From NCBI RefSeq assembly GCF_037975215.1, contig NZ_CP150239.1, positions 844,001-908,000 on the forward strand: a stretch of DNA of 64,000 nucleotides. Reading direction: 5' to 3'. Under the pieces are notes generated by a model. That model saw nothing but the letters and a program-made list of their open reading frames with translations. It was not told where the DNA came from and did no database searches. Positions 52,517 through 60,816 of the stretch are shown one piece after another. The position numbers were made by a program, and so were the translations under genes. The DNA is from Solibacillus sp. FSL R5-0449. Its GTDB lineage: Bacteria > Bacillota > Bacilli > Bacillales_A > Planococcaceae. The stretch's first letter is position 1, and the number at the start of each line of letters is the position of its first letter.

Positions 52517-54433
52517 ATGAAATGGGTAACTACAAAATCGAAAAAACGTTTAACATGGATCGCCATCGCACTTGGACTATACGGCGTGGCGATTTTTGTT
52601 AAATTAGTATCCGTTCAGATTATTCAGTATGATGAGCTTTCGACAAAGGCAAAAGAAAACTGGGACAGGGAAATTCCGTTCCATACACAGCGAGGCGAAA
52701 TTACTGACCGGAACAATGAAGTAATTGTAACGAATAAACTAGCCCCGACTTTGTACTTCATGCCTTCACAAAACGAAGATAAAGAACAAGCAGCAGACGC
52801 CATTGCAAATGTACTCAATAAAGATCGTGCCAAAATATTGGAAAGACTGCAGCAGCGCGTATCCCTAGTAAAAATTGCTCCTGAAGCGAAAAATATTACG
52901 TATGAGCAAGCGGAAAAAATTCAGCAGCTCCAAATTCCGGGATTGTACAGTGGTGTCGATTATGTAAGGTCTTATCCGCACGGTAATTTGCTCGCACGCT
53001 TTTTAGGGTTTACAGGTGCAGATAACCAAGGCTTGGCAGGAATCGAATACGAGTATGATGAATTATTAAAAAGTTCGGACGCAGCCATTCGGCTATTTAC
53101 GGATGCGAAAGGGAATGCATTGGAACATGTAGATGATGAATGGAAAGACGGAAAAGACGGAGCGACCATTCAGTTAACAATTGATTTAAAGCTTCAGAAA
53201 ATCGTTGAACGAGAATTATCACAGGCTATGCTGGAGTATGATGCAGATCAGGCATTGGCCATTGCCATGAATCCAAACAGTGGTGAAATATTGGCGCTTG
53301 CATCATTCCCGACATATGATCCGACGAAATTTTCGGAAGTAGAGCCAAGTATCTACAACCGGAACCTTCCTGTATTTATGTCGTATGAGCCGGGTTCCAC
53401 ATTCAAAATCATTACGCTCAGTGCCGCAATTGAAGAAGGTGTAGTCAACATGGAGGAAGAACACTTTCATGACCATGGCTATACAATGGTCGAGGGAGCA
53501 CGATTGCGCTGCTGGAAACGGGAAGGACATAAAGACCAGACGTTTTACGAAGTTGTACAAAATTCCTGTAACCCTGGATTTGTAGAGCTGGGGCAACGAG
53601 TTGGTTCAACAAAGCTGCTTGAGTATATTCACAAATTCGGATTCGGGAAAAAAACAGGCTCGAACATTGCCGGAGAATCGACAGGGATATTGTTTTCTAA
53701 AGAAGCATTTGGTCCTGTAGAGCATGCAACGACCTCTTTCGGTCAAGGTGTTTCTGTAACACCGATCCAGCAGATGCAGGCGGTCTCAGCAGCTATTAAT
53801 GGCGGTACATTATATACACCGTATACAGTTTCAAAAATATTGGACTCTAAAACAAACGAAGTCATCATGGAGCAAAATCCGGAAGCGAAAGCGCAGGTCG
53901 TCAGTGAGGAAACATCTGAAAAAGTGCGTCATGCATTGGAGCTTGTCGTTGCAAAAGGTTCCGGTCGTCAGGCATTTCGTGATGGCTTACGCATCGGGGG
54001 TAAAACAGGGACTGCGCAAAAGGTAGAAAATGGCCGCTATAAAGACGGCGACTATATTGTATCGTTCATCGGGTTTGCGCCGGCCAATGACCCGGAAATT
54101 ATCGTTTATGTTGCGATTGATAATCCGAAAAGCTCTCTGCAATTCGGAAGTGTTATTGCAGCACCGATTGTAGGACGTATTATTGAAGATGCAGCACCGC
54201 TGTACAATATCGAAAAGCAAAAAGATCAGATAGAACGGGATTACGTGTGGGGCGATGAATTGACTGAGCGTACACCAAACTTTATTGGAATGACTAAAGA
54301 CGAAGTAATTCCACATTTATATCCTTATAAGATTGAATGGCACGGAGAAGGCGAAAAGGTAATTCAGCAAGTACCGTCAGCTGACAGCCTTATTCTCCAA
54401 AGTGGTAGTGTTCATTTATATTTAGGAGATTAA
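52517..54433 (+). CDS. spoVD: Stage V sporulation protein D (spore cortex transpeptidase)
   Basis: A 638-residue class B PBP with one N-terminal membrane helix, a transpeptidase domain with STFK (Ser294), SCN (in VQNSCNPGF) and KTGT (Lys496), and one C-terminal PASTA domain (about 580-638). Cys332 and Cys351 fall 19 residues apart, as the redox-switch pair of B. subtilis SpoVD does; the thiol-disulfide protein StoA keeps them reduced there. It makes spore cortex peptidoglycan with SpoVE. ATG 52517 follows AGGTGAGGTGTCATATT; GTG 52502 lies inside that site. No murE follows it, unlike B. subtilis. Confidence 0.93.
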   Translation: MKWVTTKSKKRLTWIAIALGLYGVAIFVKLVSVQIIQYDELSTKAKENWDREIPFHTQRGEITDRNNEVIVTNKLAPTLYFMPSQNEDKEQAADAIANVLNKDRAKILERLQQRVSLVKIAPEAKNITYEQAEKIQQLQIPGLYSGVDYVRSYPHGNLLARFLGFTGADNQGLAGIEYEYDELLKSSDAAIRLFTDAKGNALEHVDDEWKDGKDGATIQLTIDLKLQKIVERELSQAMLEYDADQALAIAMNPNSGEILALASFPTYDPTKFSEVEPSIYNRNLPVFMSYEPGSTFKIITLSAAIEEGVVNMEEEHFHDHGYTMVEGARLRCWKREGHKDQTFYEVVQNSCNPGFVELGQRVGSTKLLEYIHKFGFGKKTGSNIAGESTGILFSKEAFGPVEHATTSFGQGVSVTPIQQMQAVSAAINGGTLYTPYTVSKILDSKTNEVIMEQNPEAKAQVVSEETSEKVRHALELVVAKGSGRQAFRDGLRIGGKTGTAQKVENGRYKDGDYIVSFIGFAPANDPEIIVYVAIDNPKSSLQFGSVIAAPIVGRIIEDAAPLYNIEKQKDQIERDYVWGDELTERTPNFIGMTKDEVIPHLYPYKIEWHGEGEKVIQQVPSADSLILQSGSVHLYLGD

Positions 54434-54573
54434 TTTGAATTTCCATCTTTCAAAATGCAACTAAAACAACTATTATAGTGAAGGACGTTTTTCACAATAA
54501 TAACTAGGCGTTGTAACCGTTGAAAATCAAACGTTCCACCATATTCAGACAGAAGTTTTAAAGGAGATATATT

Positions 54574-55548
54574 ATGACATTATCAACAACATTGACCATA
54601 CTCTTTTCATCATTTTTAGTAACGGTCATTTTAGCACCAGTAGGAATCCCTCTTTTACGCCGATTGAAATTCGGGCAAAGCATACGTGAAGAAGGCCCTC
54701 AATCTCATATGAAAAAAGCGGGCACACCTACAATGGGTGGTTTAATTTTCTTGTTAGCCATTATTATTTCGACAATTATCGTCGCAATGATTTTCGACTT
54801 GTTTACAACACAAACGATTGTATTATTACTTGTTTTAGTTGGATTTGGCGTAATTGGCTTTTTAGATGATGGGCTTAAAGTTATTTTCAAACGTAACTTA
54901 GGATTGACTTCCCTACAAAAATTGATTGGGCAAATCGCAATTGCAATTGCCGCATTTTTACTATTACGTTTAGGTTCATTTGATACATCTGTAGGAATTC
55001 CGTATACGGATTTATCGATTGATTTAGGAATTCTGTATGTTGGGTTTTTAATTTTCTGGCTCGTAGGTTTTTCAAATGCGGTCAATTTAACAGATGGTTT
55101 GGATGGACTCGTATCCGGAACGGCTTCAATCGCATTTGCTGCATTCGGTGTCATCGCATTATTCAATGAGCAGGCCGATATCGCATTATTTGCATTTGCT
55201 GTAACTGGTGCATTACTTGGTTTCCTTATCTTTAATGCAAACCCGGCTAAAGTGTTTATGGGAGATACAGGTTCCCTTGCACTAGGCGGTGCATTGGCGA
55301 TGATTTCGGTCCTCGTAAAACAAGAATTGCTGTTACTATTGATCGGTCTCGTATTTGTTATTGAAACATTATCCGTTATTTTACAAGTAGGAAGCTATAA
55401 ACTGCGTAAAAAGCGTATATTCAAAATGAGTCCGATTCACCACCATTTTGAATTATCTGGGTGGTCAGAATGGAAAGTCGTACTAGTATTTTGGTCAACA
55501 GGTTGTATCGTAGCACTTATAGCAGTATTAGCGGAGGCGTTATTATGA
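54574..55548 (+). CDS. mraY: Phospho-MurNAc-pentapeptide transferase MraY
   Basis: A 324-residue ten-helix membrane enzyme, the usual Bacillus length. It transfers phospho-MurNAc-pentapeptide to undecaprenyl phosphate, forming lipid I. Landmarks: KKAGTPTMGGLIFLL near 48, FLDDGLKV (catalytic aspartates), NLTDGLDGL near 170, FMGDTGSLALGG near 225, and the C-terminal KMSPIHHHFELSGWSE. GGAGATATATT precedes the ATG. It overlaps murD (ATGA). The enzyme lies at the place where murE-mraY usually sit together. Confidence 0.97.
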   Translation: MTLSTTLTILFSSFLVTVILAPVGIPLLRRLKFGQSIREEGPQSHMKKAGTPTMGGLIFLLAIIISTIIVAMIFDLFTTQTIVLLLVLVGFGVIGFLDDGLKVIFKRNLGLTSLQKLIGQIAIAIAAFLLLRLGSFDTSVGIPYTDLSIDLGILYVGFLIFWLVGFSNAVNLTDGLDGLVSGTASIAFAAFGVIALFNEQADIALFAFAVTGALLGFLIFNANPAKVFMGDTGSLALGGALAMISVLVKQELLLLLIGLVFVIETLSVILQVGSYKLRKKRIFKMSPIHHHFELSGWSEWKVVLVFWSTGCIVALIAVLAEALL

Positions 55549-56897
55549 TGGAATATGAAGGATTACAAGCTAAAAAAGTACTCGTTTTAGGATTGGCTAA
55601 AAGTGGTGTTGCGGCTGCAGAGCTTTTGCATCAGTTAGGTGCATTTGTAACAGTCAATGATGCAAAGCCATTTGATGCAAATCCTGAAGCGCAGGAGCTT
55701 TTATCTAAAGGAATTACCGTAATTTGTGGCCGACATCCGGAAGATTTGCTTGATGAAGGTTTTGAGATAGTCGTAAAAAACCCTGGGATTCCATACACAA
55801 ATCCGATTGTTGCCGATGCGATTGCCAAAGGTCTTCCTGTCATTACAGAAATGGAACTTGCTTATTTAGTAAGTGAAGCGCCATTTATCGGTATTACTGG
55901 TTCGAATGGTAAAACAACTACGACAACTTTACTTTACGAAATGCTAAAAGCAGGCCGTTTAAAACCATTGATCGCCGGGAATATTGGAACCGTTGCTTGT
56001 GGTGTTGCAGCAGAAGCAAAAGCAGATGAGGTCATCGTTACCGAGTTATCATCGTTCCAGTTAATGGGGACACGTGAATTCAGACCACATATTGCAATTT
56101 TGACAAATCTGTATGAAGCCCATTTAGATTACCATGGGACGTTTGAAGAATATGCAGAGGCTAAATTTGGGGTCACACGCAACCAGACAGCCGAAGATTA
56201 TTTTATTTATAATGCAGATCAGGAAGTTGTGGCGAAATATGCTCAAAAATCAAATGCCCAACTCGTTCCATTTACGACAAAAGGCCATGCAAAACAAGGG
56301 ATCAGTGCCGATAAAGAAAACATTTATTGGCAAGGCGATGCGGTCTTAAAACGTGATACTATTGTATTGCCGGGTGAGCATAATTTAGAAAACATCTTAT
56401 GTGCTGTAGCAGCAGCACTACTGCAGCAATGTCCTATTGAAGCAATTGAAGAAGTTTTATCAACATTTGCAGGGGTACGTCACCGTACGCAGTTTGTCAG
56501 AGAATGGCAAGGACGCAAAATTTACAATGATTCAAAAGCAACAAATGTACTGGCAACGAAAAGTGCCTTGGCTGCATTTGAGCAACCGATTGTATTATTG
56601 GCCGGCGGATTAGATCGCGGGCATTCATTTGAAGAGCTTCGTAAAGAAATGACACGTGTAAAAGCAGTAGTCACGTTTGGCGAGACTGCACTTCGCTTTA
56701 TCGAATTTGCAAAATCATGTGGCATTACGAATATTGTGCGTGCAATAGATGTAGAAGATGCAGTCGGTTATGGAGCAAAAATGTCTGAACAAGGTGACAT
56801 CATTTTACTGTCGCCTGCATGTGCAAGCTGGGATCAACATGCGAGCTTTGAAATTCGAGGCGACTTATTTATTGATCGTGTTATGAAACTTTCATAA
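55545..56897 (+). CDS. murD: UDP-MurNAc-L-alanine:D-glutamate ligase MurD
   Basis: A 450-residue Mur ligase of normal size. It has the N-terminal UDP-binding domain (LVLGLAKSGVAAAELL), the ATP loop GITGSNGKTTTTTLL (about 114), ELSSFQLMGT, HLDYHGTFEEYAEAKF, and the C-terminal HRTQFV, NDSKATN, LAGGLDRG and SPACASWD motifs. It adds D-glutamate to UDP-MurNAc-L-Ala in the cytoplasm. The ATG overlaps the mraY stop; GCGGAGGCG is the ribosome site. The long open frame begins earlier inside mraY but is not used. Confidence 0.96.
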   Translation: MMEYEGLQAKKVLVLGLAKSGVAAAELLHQLGAFVTVNDAKPFDANPEAQELLSKGITVICGRHPEDLLDEGFEIVVKNPGIPYTNPIVADAIAKGLPVITEMELAYLVSEAPFIGITGSNGKTTTTTLLYEMLKAGRLKPLIAGNIGTVACGVAAEAKADEVIVTELSSFQLMGTREFRPHIAILTNLYEAHLDYHGTFEEYAEAKFGVTRNQTAEDYFIYNADQEVVAKYAQKSNAQLVPFTTKGHAKQGISADKENIYWQGDAVLKRDTIVLPGEHNLENILCAVAAALLQQCPIEAIEEVLSTFAGVRHRTQFVREWQGRKIYNDSKATNVLATKSALAAFEQPIVLLAGGLDRGHSFEELRKEMTRVKAVVTFGETALRFIEFAKSCGITNIVRAIDVEDAVGYGAKMSEQGDIILLSPACASWDQHASFEIRGDLFIDRVMKLS

Positions 56898-56912
56898 GAA
56901 AGGATAGTTACA

Positions 56913-57998
56913 CTGTCGCAAAAAAATCAACAGTATTTTATGATCAGTGCGATTGCATTGTCGCTTATTGGCATTCTCTTTATTTTTTCTGCAGGTACAT
57001 ATTGGGGGAATGTTCACTATAATGGACAAACCCCGTTTTACCTGAAACAGGCAATTTATTTCATCGTTGCACTTATCATTTGTGCAGCGATTATGAACTG
57101 GGAGTTTTTGCAGCAACCGAAAGTGTGGAAGACTTTTTATATCATCTCACTTGGCTTACTAGTTGCTGTTCTTATCCCGGGTATCGGGATCGTCCGAAAT
57201 GGTTCGCAAAGCTGGATTGGGATCGGTCCTTTAACGATACAGCCGGCTGAGATTGCGAAAGTAACGACAATTATTTATATTAGTGCATTATTGACACAGC
57301 GGAAATCGTATGAGCGAATTGTACAACTGAAGCATTTTCTCATACTGATTCTTCCCGCAGCCTTAATTATGCTTCAGCCTGATTTCGGTGCTGTCTTTAT
57401 TTTAGTAGTGGTTGTTTTAATTATATTTTTTATTGCCCAATATCCGTTGCGTTTATATGTTGTTCTTATCACATTAGGTATAGGTGGCCTTGCAGGGTTA
57501 ATTATCGCGGCCCCGTATCGACTTAAACGGATTGAAGCATTTATCAACCCTTGGGCAGACCCGTTAGGAAGCGGCTTCCAGGCGGTTCAGTCATTATTTG
57601 CGATAGGTCCTGCTGGCTTGTTTGGACATGGATTATTAAAAAGTAGACAAAAGTATTTATACTTACCGGAACCGCAGAACGATTTTATATTTGCAATCAT
57701 TTTAGAGGAAATTGGACTTGTCGGTGGAATGGGACTGCTGCTTATTTTTGCGTGCTTTTTAATTTTAGGATATCGCTTGGCATTACAATGTAAACATGTA
57801 TTTCATTTTTATGCTATTTGCGGACTGACAACGATGATTGCTGTACAGGCAGCGCTGAACATAGGGGTAGTTATTAATTTACTTCCTGTAACAGGTGTAA
57901 CATTGCCATTTATAAGTTATGGCGGAACATCGCTCGTTGTTGTATGGGTAACAGTAGCGCTTATCTTAAATTTCTCTTATGAAAGAAGGAAGGAGTAG
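56913..57998 (+). CDS. spoVE: SEDS-family protein SpoVE
   Basis: A polytopic SEDS glycosyltransferase with about ten helices: FIFSAGTYWG in the first, NGSQSWIGIG and TIQPAEIAK, then INPWADPLGSGFQ, PEPQNDFIFAIILEEIG and LPFISYGGTS. In this place after murD, B. subtilis has spoVE, the cortex polymerase that pairs with SpoVD. The start is unusual: AAAGGA at 56899 is followed eight bases later by CTG 56913, giving LSQKNQQYF before the first helix; ATG 56940 has no ribosome site but is the only standard start in range. The usual next genes murG and murB are absent. Confidence 0.85.
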   Translation: MSQKNQQYFMISAIALSLIGILFIFSAGTYWGNVHYNGQTPFYLKQAIYFIVALIICAAIMNWEFLQQPKVWKTFYIISLGLLVAVLIPGIGIVRNGSQSWIGIGPLTIQPAEIAKVTTIIYISALLTQRKSYERIVQLKHFLILILPAALIMLQPDFGAVFILVVVVLIIFFIAQYPLRLYVVLITLGIGGLAGLIIAAPYRLKRIEAFINPWADPLGSGFQAVQSLFAIGPAGLFGHGLLKSRQKYLYLPEPQNDFIFAIILEEIGLVGGMGLLLIFACFLILGYRLALQCKHVFHFYAICGLTTMIAVQAALNIGVVINLLPVTGVTLPFISYGGTSLVVVWVTVALILNFSYERRKE

Positions 57999-58003
57999 AG
58001 ATA

Positions 58004-58882
58004 ATGGAAAAAGTAATCGATATTACAGAGCGGGTACCCGCTATGAAAAAACGCAGAAGACGTCGCACAAATCTAAAATTTTTAGCACTCGTGACGATTT
58101 TTCTTTTTATCATTATCATCCTTCTTTATTTTCAATTACCTTATAGTGATATAAAAAAAATTGATATTAAAGGGGCATCCCTTAAGGAAGATACGTACTA
58201 TATCGAACAGTCAAACCTAAAAATTGATGATTCGTTATGGGGGTTTAAAATTTCAGAAGTGGAGCAGGCAATTACTCAGCATGAATGGGTAAAATCCGTT
58301 AATGTCGAAAGAAAATTCCTGAATGAAGTTCAAATTACGATTGAGGAATGGCAAAAAGTAGCTTACATCACACAAAACGGGGAATTTTACCCTATGCTTG
58401 ATAACGGCATTGTTTTTGAAGAATCCAATGAAATTGTTCCAATCGATGCCCCGATTTTCCGGGACTTTGAAAATGAGAATCTTCGAAAAAAGCTGTTGAA
58501 GGAACTTGCAAATTTAAAGCCGGAAGTATTGTCGCTCATTTCCCAAATTAATGCAAATCCTACAGAAGCGGACCCGTATTCAATTACGCTTTTTATGAAT
58601 GATGGCTATGAAGTACGCGCTGATGCGAATACTTTAGCAGAAAAGTTAAATTACTATCCATCGATCATCGCGCAAATTGAAAGCGAGGACGTTTCTGAAA
58701 AAGGGATTGTAGATATTGAAGTCGGGTCATATTACCGACCTTTTTCAGGTGAATATTCATTGATAAAAGAAGACACTGAAAAAACTGAAGAATCAGCAGA
58801 AGAAACAGCCGATGAAACAGAAAATGCGGAAACTGATGAAGGGGGGCAACTGGAAGAACAAAATGAAGAAGAGCCGGAATAA
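58004..58882 (+). CDS. divIB: Cell division protein DivIB (FtsQ)
   Basis: A 292-residue bitopic division protein. A basic cytoplasmic segment (MKKRRRRRTN) is followed by a membrane helix (about 25-45), a POTRA domain (KKIDIKGASLKEDTYYIE, to about 115), the beta domain with WQKVAYITQNGEFYPMLDNG, and a long acidic C-terminal tail of about 40 residues (Glu/Thr-rich). It forms the DivIB-DivIC-FtsL complex on the outer face of the membrane. GAAGGAGTAGAGATA precedes the ATG. It follows spoVE directly. Confidence 0.93.
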   Translation: MEKVIDITERVPAMKKRRRRRTNLKFLALVTIFLFIIIILLYFQLPYSDIKKIDIKGASLKEDTYYIEQSNLKIDDSLWGFKISEVEQAITQHEWVKSVNVERKFLNEVQITIEEWQKVAYITQNGEFYPMLDNGIVFEESNEIVPIDAPIFRDFENENLRKKLLKELANLKPEVLSLISQINANPTEADPYSITLFMNDGYEVRADANTLAEKLNYYPSIIAQIESEDVSEKGIVDIEVGSYYRPFSGEYSLIKEDTEKTEESAEETADETENAETDEGGQLEEQNEEEPE

Positions 58883-59603
58883 TAGCAGCAGCCAGCCGAA
58901 GAAAAAACCTACCATATTTTCAGGAAAGTATGGCGCCATACTAATTGTATGCGTGATTACAGGATTTATTATCGGTTTTTCCTATAATTTATCAAAGGAC
59001 AAGCGTACATTAAGTTCTGCCTCTCCCCAGTTTGAGCAGGAAAATCAGTACTTGGAAGATTTGATTGAAAAGCAGGAAAGAAACAAAGAGCTTGCAGATG
59101 AGTTGGCCCAATTAGAGGAAAAAATTCGTACTTATGAAAAGCAGTTTTCTTCAAATGAATCGCAATATGAACAGAATCGCCAGGATGCTGAGCAATTGCG
59201 GCTGTTATTAGGCCTAACTGATGGGATGGGACAAGGGATTAGAATTACATTGCAAGATGGTGATTATAATCCGAATACTACCAACCCGAACGAGTATATT
59301 GTGCACGAAAGTCACATATTTAAAGTATTAAATGAATTAAAAATTGCAGGTGCCGAAGCGATATCCATAAACGGACAACGTTTAAAACCCAATTCCTACA
59401 TTGCCTGCAATGGTCCTGTCATTACAATTGATGGACAACAATACCCTGCACCATTTGTAATCGAGGCGGTAGGTAATCAGGATGTACTTATTTCTTCGTT
59501 GGAACTGGCAGGAGGAGTATTTGACCAATTATTAAATGAACAAATTGTCGTTACTTTGGAAACAGACGACCTAATCGAGATGAAAACAGTCAGCGATGAG
59601 TAA
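58863..59603 (+). CDS. ylxW: DUF881 family membrane protein YlxW
   Basis: A protein of 246 residues from ATG 58863. A basic N terminus with PKKKP and one membrane helix (about 22-40) is followed by a coiled coil (EQENQYLEDLIEKQERNKELADEL) and the DUF881 domain with LLGLTDGMGQGIRITL and AEAISINGQRL. The function is unknown, though these genes always sit in the divIB-ftsA interval. It overlaps the 3' end of divIB by 20 bases. The start could be further upstream (58839 or 58812); none has a strong ribosome site. Confidence 0.83.
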   Translation: MKKSRNNSSSQPKKKPTIFSGKYGAILIVCVITGFIIGFSYNLSKDKRTLSSASPQFEQENQYLEDLIEKQERNKELADELAQLEEKIRTYEKQFSSNESQYEQNRQDAEQLRLLLGLTDGMGQGIRITLQDGDYNPNTTNPNEYIVHESHIFKVLNELKIAGAEAISINGQRLKPNSYIACNGPVITIDGQQYPAPFVIEAVGNQDVLISSLELAGGVFDQLLNEQIVVTLETDDLIEMKTVSDE

Positions 59604-59623
59604 AGCATAAGATCGGAGGGAAG

Positions 59624-60334
59624 ATGATGACGAAAAAAATGTACCGTAATATTACAATCATCTCGTTCATCATCGGCTTTATGCTTGCAGTGCAATACAA
59701 CACTGTTCAAAAACCGGCAGAAAGAACTACGGTCGATATTTGGGAAATTCGTCAGCAATTATTTGCGGAGCAGGAGCGGCATTCAGAATTGCTGACCGGA
59801 ATAAGCGAATTGACCGAAACGGTAAATAAATATGAGGATGCAGAGTTTGATAATCCGGAAGTACTCTTGCAGCAAACGGTTGATCAGCTTAAAGAACGTG
59901 CAGGGATCCTGCCGGTTGAAGGACCGGGGTTAACATTAACGGTTGGCGCCTCACCGGAATTAATGGCTTTAGGCTATGAAATAAAGCCTGTATCCCCTGA
60001 ACTGTTAATCCGCCTTATCAATGATTTAAACCGCTATAATGCCCGGGCCATTGAAGTGGATGACAAACGTTTAAGCTACAACTCGGCCATTCGCGATATT
60101 AATGGAAAAACGACGATCAATAGTGAGCCGATTCAAAATACGGATATTGAAATAAACATTATTACATTTACGTATGAGCAGGCCGAAAAAATGAAAAACC
60201 ATTTGCTTGCATCTACGTTCCAGGATGAGTTTTATATTGATAATCTAGTATTGACGATTCATGAAGCAGAGCAGAATCTACAAATCGACTCAGTTGTGCC
60301 TGTACAAAAAAGTAAGTATTTATCAGAAAAGTAG
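59624..60334 (+). CDS. ylxX: DUF881 family membrane protein YlxX
   Basis: A 236-residue paralogue of the preceding gene, with an N-terminal membrane helix (about 8-23), a short coiled coil and the DUF881 domain with LPVEGPGLTLTVGA and ARAIEVDDKRLSYNSAIRDING. The pair ylxW-ylxX before sbp is conserved in Bacilli, and the role is unknown. GATCGGAGGGAAG precedes two adjacent ATGs (59624 and 59627). Confidence 0.87.
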   Translation: MMTKKMYRNITIISFIIGFMLAVQYNTVQKPAERTTVDIWEIRQQLFAEQERHSELLTGISELTETVNKYEDAEFDNPEVLLQQTVDQLKERAGILPVEGPGLTLTVGASPELMALGYEIKPVSPELLIRLINDLNRYNARAIEVDDKRLSYNSAIRDINGKTTINSEPIQNTDIEINIITFTYEQAEKMKNHLLASTFQDEFYIDNLVLTIHEAEQNLQIDSVVPVQKSKYLSEK

Positions 60335-60348
60335 AAGGGGATGCGAAT

Positions 60349-60714
60349 ATGTGGTTACCACTTTTAGGTCTTGTATTAGGTGTGGTATTAGGGATTTTAA
60401 CAGATATTCAAATTCCATCTGTTTATGAAAACTATTTATCCATTGCTGTACTGGCGGCTCTCGATACTATGGTCGGCGGTATCCGTGCATTATTGCAGCA
60501 AGTATACGACGACAAAGTATTTATTTCCGGGTTTTTCTTTAATATAATTTTAGCAGCAGGATTGGCTTTTCTCGGAGTTCATATAGGTGTCGATCTTTAT
60601 TTAGCCGCAATTTTTGCATTCGGTGTTCGACTATTTCAGAACATCGCAGTCATTCGTCGGTTATTATTGACAAAATATGAAAACAGAAGGTTGAAAAAGG
60701 AGGAAAACTCTTAA
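60349..60714 (+). CDS. sbp: Small basic protein Sbp (DUF1290)
   Basis: A 121-residue membrane protein with four helices and a basic C terminus (RRLLLTKYENRRLKK). It shows the DUF1290 core with LAALDTMVGGIRALLQQ and FNIILAAGLAFLGVHIGVDL in outline. It lies before ftsA in most Bacilli; the role is unknown. AGAAGGGGATGCGAAT precedes the ATG. It is last in the ylxW-ylxX-sbp group. Confidence 0.9.
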   Translation: MWLPLLGLVLGVVLGILTDIQIPSVYENYLSIAVLAALDTMVGGIRALLQQVYDDKVFISGFFFNIILAAGLAFLGVHIGVDLYLAAIFAFGVRLFQNIAVIRRLLLTKYENRRLKKEENS

Positions 60715-60816
60715 CAATCACGTTAAAATATCATTACAAATTATCGTTTTACTTAGACAATCAACGAAAATTACAATAGAATGAACTATAGGAGTAATCG
60801 AAGGAGGTGCAGAAAG

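Noticed and set aside
54705-55166. 153-codon reverse-strand frame inside mraY
   Set aside because: It is the complement of the mraY coding frame, and its amino-acid make-up (Asn, Lys, Ile, Pro) reflects that rather than a protein.
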